The position numbers and the translations under genes were made by a program. A stretch of DNA of 10,584 bases from Ettlia oleoabundans (lineage: Eukaryota; Chlorophyta; Chlorophyceae; Chlamydomonadales). The DNA lies in the NCBI GenBank assembly GCA_019693395.1, contig JAAMXP010004058.1, forward strand, positions 1 through 10,584. The letters are read 5' to 3'. Numbering within the stretch: position 1 is the first letter of the stretch; every line of letters starts with the position of its first letter. The notes under the pieces were generated by a model that ran no database searches, was not told the DNA's origin, and saw nothing but the letters and a program-made list of their open reading frames with translations. Of the stretch, positions 7,784 through 10,584 are shown one piece after another.

Positions 7784-9341
7784 ATGGAGGCTGAAGCCGG
7801 GGCGCAGCTTGTCACGACGCTAGTCCTCCTGTTTGCCGGGGCGCTCATCTGCGGCTGCCTACCCTTCTTCTTGAGAATCAAGGAGTCGCATTTACGTGTT
7901 GTAGCAGCTCTAGGCGGCGGCCTCCTAATCGGCTCAGCGCTTGCCGTGATCATCCCAGAAGGCTTCCATGCCTTTGCAGAGGTGCCGCTGCTGCCGCGCG
8001 CCCGACTGCCCGGCGCCAGCCCCCTGCAGCAACCTGCTTTCTACTATGCAGCCCTACCTCTGTGCTCCTAGGCGTGGTACCAAATGCTGTACTGACTCCA
8101 GTCCAGTGTAGGTAGAAGGCTGGATTGCTTGATCTAATGACGCCTCAAACCCACTCTGCTGCATCTGCCAAGTTTTCAACACGTCTCCTCTCCCCAACCA
8201 CCAACCTGTCCCTCCCTGCCCGCTCCCCCCTCCCAGGCAGCGGCACACAGCCACCACCACCACCACGACCACGATCACGACCACGAGGAGCATGGACATG
8301 CACACGAGGAGGGGCTGCCTGAGGGGGTGGCAGGGCTGGTGCTAGTGGCCGGCTTCCTGGCAATGCTGTTGCTTGACCACCTGCAGCACATGGCGGGAGG
8401 CAGCTGCAGCGCCCCGGGACACTCGCACAGTCACCACGGTCACCACCACGGCCATTCCCACTCCCACAGCAAGGGCGATGCCTCGCCAAAGGGCGCCAAA
8501 GGGAAGAAAGGTGCGGCGGCCGAAACTGCGGCAGATGCTGCTGCTGCTGCTGCTGCTGCTGGCGCGACAGCCACCAGGGCAGCAAGCAGTGGGAGCGAGC
8601 AGGAGGCCGAGGCAGCCGGCAGCGGCGGCAGGGCCATGAAAGGTGCATGGCTATGCTGTGCTGTGCTGTGGCTAGCCGGTGCCGCTTGTAATGTTCTGCC
8701 TGGCAAACTACCACTGCAGCCTCCTTCTTGACAGTCACCAACACAGCATGCTGCCAGCAGCGTCCCCCACCCCAACCCACTTTGCTAACCTGCCTTGCCT
8801 GCTTGCACTCATGGCTGCTGCAGCACCCACCTCCACTGCCACCGCCACCGACCCTCATAGCGCCATCACCGGCCTGCTCATCCACTGCGCTGCCGACGGC
8901 CTTGCAATGGGCGCTGCGTTCCTCAGCGGCAACGCCCGCCTCACCATGCTGATCGCCGCCGCCATGGTACTGCACAAGGCCCCCATGGCCTTTGGCCTCG
9001 CCACCTACCTCATGTCCTGCCAGTGGAGCTTCCAGCGGTCCCAGCGCACCCTGCTGCTCTTCGCGGCGGCAGCACCCGCATCCACCCTGGCCACCTACAC
9101 CCTGCTAGGCTCGCTGACCGTGCTTTCTTCCCCCGCAGCTGTCTCGCTCAGCCTCATCTTCTCAGGCGGCACCTTCCTCCATGCCGCCACCATGCACATC
9201 CTGCCGGAGGTACTGCACGGCAGCGGTGGTACCGGCAACGGTGGTACCGCAGGACACAGCCACATGAGCCCCTCACAGCTGGTGGCGGTTGCGGTAGGCA
9301 GCCTGCTGCCGGTGGCGCTCAGCTGGGGCCACAAGCATTGA
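7784..9341 (+). CDS. ZIP9: ZIP9 (SLC39A9)-type zinc transporter, complete
   Basis: Three exons, 7784-7981, 8237-8642 and 8824-9341, join in phase to 373 codons plus TGA. Eight hydrophobic segments are visible: about res 9-31, 38-62, 97-118, 215-236, 241-263, 275-297, 301-326 and 352-369. The ZIP signatures are HCAADGLAMG (res 222-231) and HKAPMAFG (252-259). HKAP instead of the usual HKxPE, PEGFHAF after TM2, FSGGTFLHAATMHILPEV and the C-terminal SWGHKH are typical of the ZIP9 subfamily, which moves zinc across Golgi/secretory or plasma membranes in animals; algal localisation is unknown. Two His-rich loops (res 70-89 and 128-143) probably bind metal. A (GCT)8 polyalanine run follows at res 160-167. 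Donor 1 (GAG|GTGCCG) is weak but in phase. The final coding segment is duplicated just downstream. Confidence 0.93.
8237..8488 (+). other. His-rich metal-binding loops of the ZIP transporter
   Basis: The 5' end of exon 2 encodes AAAHSHHHHHDHDHDHEEHG (res 67-86), continuing HAH, with 12 His within residues 70-89. After TM3 (about 97-118) comes GHSHSHHGHHHGHSHSHS (res 127-144) with 10 His. Two separate His/Asp clusters flank one membrane span. In ZIP proteins such loops are thought to sense or concentrate Zn(II). The first begins exactly at the splice acceptor. Confidence 0.8.
8537..8560 (+). repeat. (GCT)8 microsatellite encoding polyalanine
   Basis: Eight perfect GCT triplets in frame give an Ala8 run in the loop between TM3 and TM4 of the ZIP protein. 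The run is uninterrupted at the DNA level, so its length may be polymorphic. Confidence 0.9.
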
Positions 9342-9460
9342 ACCAATGCTCCGACACAGTGGCTGAACATTTGCTGTAGCAGCCTGCTGCCGGTGATGCT
9401 CAGCTGGGCCCACAAACCCTGAACCACTTACTACTCCAACACACTGTGGTGGCTGAACGC
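9301..9460 (+). repeat. Tandem duplication of the ZIP gene 3' end
   Basis: The segment starting GCCTGCTGCCGGTGGCGCTC (9301), which encodes the terminal SLLPVALSWGHKH and stop, recurs at 9382 as GCCTGCTGCCGGTGATGCTC. The second copy would read SLLPVMLSWAHKP followed by TGA, so even the stop is kept. Similarity continues into the 3' flank (AGTGGCTGAAC at 9359 against GGTGGCTGAAC at 9449). The offset is 81 bp at the start and about 90 bp at the end. Confidence 0.9.
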
Positions 9461-10008
9461 TCGAACTGGCACATTCATTGCACTGCCAACCCTCGGCGGT
9501 TGCTAACTTGCTTTTTCAACCCCCAACAGACCATTCTTCCCCTGGTTTCTTTCCTTTTCAGCGGCTACACCACCTTTTTCAGCAGCTACATATCAACACA
9601 CCCCTGCCTCGCACTGCTTTCCCACCCTGCGTGAATGACACGAGTCGTTGAGCGCAATTTTCTGTTTGTTTCTCTGCACGGGCTACGATGCCCGCTTGTC
9701 TGCGGACCCCTTGGCAAGGGTTGCCATGCCAGAAACATGCAGCACTTGCAAATGTTACTGCATCTATGTCAAGTTTCAAGCTTACATATACAGCCGAAGG
9801 AAAGTGCAAAACAGGATGTACCTGGAGAGCACACTGACACACGTATGACTTGTGGCTGCAATGATAGAATGCAACTGGGACTCCCATTGGATGGCAAGGG
9901 TGCCAGACCGAAAACCGGGCCTTTGAGGCCCCATTCAGACAGCTTCGCTACCACGTTTTGGGCTGTTGGCTGGTGCACTGCTGCAGCGACCTCACCAAGC
10001 AGTGCTGC
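9461..10008. other. Intergenic or 3' UTR sequence between convergent genes
   Basis: No coding exon could be recognised on either strand. The region is less GC-rich than the genes, with a T-rich stretch around 9500-9600 containing a short direct repeat (TTTTCAGCGGCTAC / TTTTTCAGCAGCTAC). It probably carries the 3' UTRs of the ZIP gene (plus) and the helicase gene (minus). Confidence 0.5.
9782..9786 (-). terminator. Possible TGTAA poly(A) signal for the helicase gene
   Basis: TGTAA on the minus strand lies about 580 nt downstream of the helicase stop. TGTAA is the usual poly(A) signal of chlorophycean algae. A five-base motif is weak evidence on its own. Confidence 0.3.
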
Positions 10009-10019
10009 CGCTTAGCCAA

Positions 10020-10405
10020 GCCGCTTGGACAGCCTCTCCCACTACTGGGGCTGTAAGCAGCCTCAGCCTCCCCAGCTGCGACGCTTAGACAGCGGCACTC
10101 GTCGGGCTGTTAGGTGCCGCCACAGCAGGCTTAGCAGCCAACGCAGCCTCAACAGCAATAGCCATGGCACCTGGAAAGCCTCTCGCACTGCTGGGGCTGC
10201 TAGCTGCGCATGCCAAAGCATCCATAGCAGCCTCGTAGCAGCCGTGGCACTTGAACAGTTTCCACTCGTTGGGCTGTCGAGTGCTAGCACAACAGCAGCA
10301 GCGGCCAAAGCCGTGTGGCTTAAACAACCTCCAGTTGTTGGGCAGCCACACACCAACAGCAGCCCACTCATCCACGCCGCTTGGATAGCCTCCACTCGTT
10401 GGGGT
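10020..10405 (-). repeat. Degenerate tandem ladder of the helicase C-terminal codons
   Basis: The coding core of the last exon (10378-10405, encoding PNEWRLSK) recurs downstream of the stop with cores near 10319, 10250, 10170, 10082 and 10020, giving spacings of 59, 69, 80, 88 and 62 bp. Minus-strand reading of the copies still shows PNNWRLFK and PNEWKLFK. The most distal copy retains RLSKRLG followed by TAA, against RLSKRRG-TGA in the exon. The set therefore comprises five decayed copies plus the functional one. Confidence 0.88.
10052..10056 (+). terminator. Possible TGTAA poly(A) signal for the ZIP gene
   Basis: This is the first plus-strand TGTAA I find downstream of the ZIP stop, about 710 nt away. 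It lies inside the helicase repeat ladder. If used, the ZIP and helicase transcripts would overlap tail to tail. Confidence 0.25.
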
Positions 10406-10532
10406 CGTTGAAACGGTCGTAGAGCGGCTCGATGCGTTCGTGGCGCTTGCGGCGGGACAGCTTGTGGGGGTCAGCGGCGCGGAAGAAGCGGGGCGCCATC
10501 TCCACCAACCACTTGGGGTCGATCTCGCACAC
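10368..10532 (-). CDS. DHX8: DEAH-box RNA helicase (PRP22/DHX8 type), last coding exon
   Basis: Acceptor CCCCACAG|GTGTGCGAG opens a 165-nt exon encoding 54 residues and TGA. It contains EIDPKWLVEMAPRFFRAADP, KLSRRKRHERIEPLYDRF and NDPNEWRLSKRRG at the C-terminus. This is the C-terminal tail of spliceosomal DEAH helicases of the PRP22/DHX8 group, which release mature mRNA from the spliceosome and act in the nucleus. The ATPase and OB-fold domains would lie on exons beyond the right edge, so assignment to PRP22 rather than another DEAH protein rests on this tail only. The gene runs convergently towards the ZIP gene. Its 3' flank is filled by decayed copies of its own last codons. Confidence 0.85.
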   Translation of the reverse strand: MCEIDPKWLVEMAPRFFRAADPHKLSRRKRHERIEPLYDRFNDPNEWRLSKRRG

Positions 10533-10584
10533 CTGTGGGGAGCATGGGAGGTGGGGTGGGTGGGCGCGCGCGTGTGTGTGGGGG
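10533..10584 (-). other. 3' part of the intron before the last helicase exon
   Basis: This segment precedes the acceptor of the helicase exon. On the plus strand it is a G/T-rich simple sequence (GGTGGGGTGGGTGGG, then alternating GC and GT). On the transcript strand it is a C-rich pyrimidine tract, consistent with an acceptor region. Confidence 0.6.

Noticed and set aside
9114..9138. Perfect-looking branch point and acceptor (CTGACC ... TTCTTCCCCCGCAG) inside the ZIP last exon
   Set aside because: Reading through is in frame and gives the expected segment between TM6 and TM7 (GSLTVLSSPAAVSLSLIFSGG). No suitable upstream donor is needed, so it is treated as a cryptic site.
10085..10375. Minus-strand 96-codon frame containing PNNWRLFK and PNEWKLFK as a separate gene
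   Set aside because: It is composed of decayed copies of the helicase C-terminus; it is better described as a repeat ladder than a gene.
1..10584. CRISPR array, transposase, tRNA or rRNA
   Set aside because: The repeats are irregular in length and spacing and derive from neighbouring exons; no transposase motif or cloverleaf was seen by eye.

Overview
The window looks like nuclear DNA of a green alga, most likely Chlorophyceae (volvocalean or scenedesmid type). It holds four recognisable eukaryotic genes, and every intron I could place is GT-AG with mostly GCAG-type acceptors. Coding exons are GC-rich, TGTAA-type poly(A) motifs are present, and introns and flanks are full of short tandem duplications and CAG/GCA-rich tracts. 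I see no bacterial operon, CRISPR array, tRNA, rRNA or transposase.

Layout, left to right. (1) 1-3886, minus strand: an ADP-ribosylglycohydrolase-fold gene of at least nine exons, with its 3' end beyond the left edge. (2) 3887-4963: non-coding sequence between head-to-tail genes. (3) 4964-7508, minus strand: a complete five-exon gene for a ubiquitin-like plus leucine-rich-repeat protein resembling Arabidopsis At2g30105 (390 aa as modelled). (4) 7509-7783: a 275-bp divergent intergenic region, a probable shared promoter. (5) 7784-9341, plus strand: a complete three-exon ZIP9/SLC39A9-type metal transporter (373 aa as modelled). (6) 9342-10367: region between convergent 3' ends, rich in decayed copies of the neighbouring coding ends. 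(7) 10368-10584, minus strand: the last coding exon of a PRP22/DHX8-type DEAH-box RNA helicase and part of the preceding intron.

The four genes are not an obvious pathway. All exon models were built by hand: reading phase is continuous through every junction and the joined peptides match known family motifs. The models still lack transcript support.

The most unusual feature is structural. Every gene in the window has decayed partial copies ('echoes') of its own exon edges in the neighbouring intron or 3' flank. They include a five-copy ladder of the helicase C-terminal codons, an 81-bp duplication of the ZIP 3' end, a 35-bp duplication of a splice donor, a duplicated acceptor that would give an alternative C-terminus, and echoes of two exons of the glycohydrolase gene. 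This pattern suggests repeated local tandem duplication at exon boundaries, which may feed intron growth and alternative splicing.
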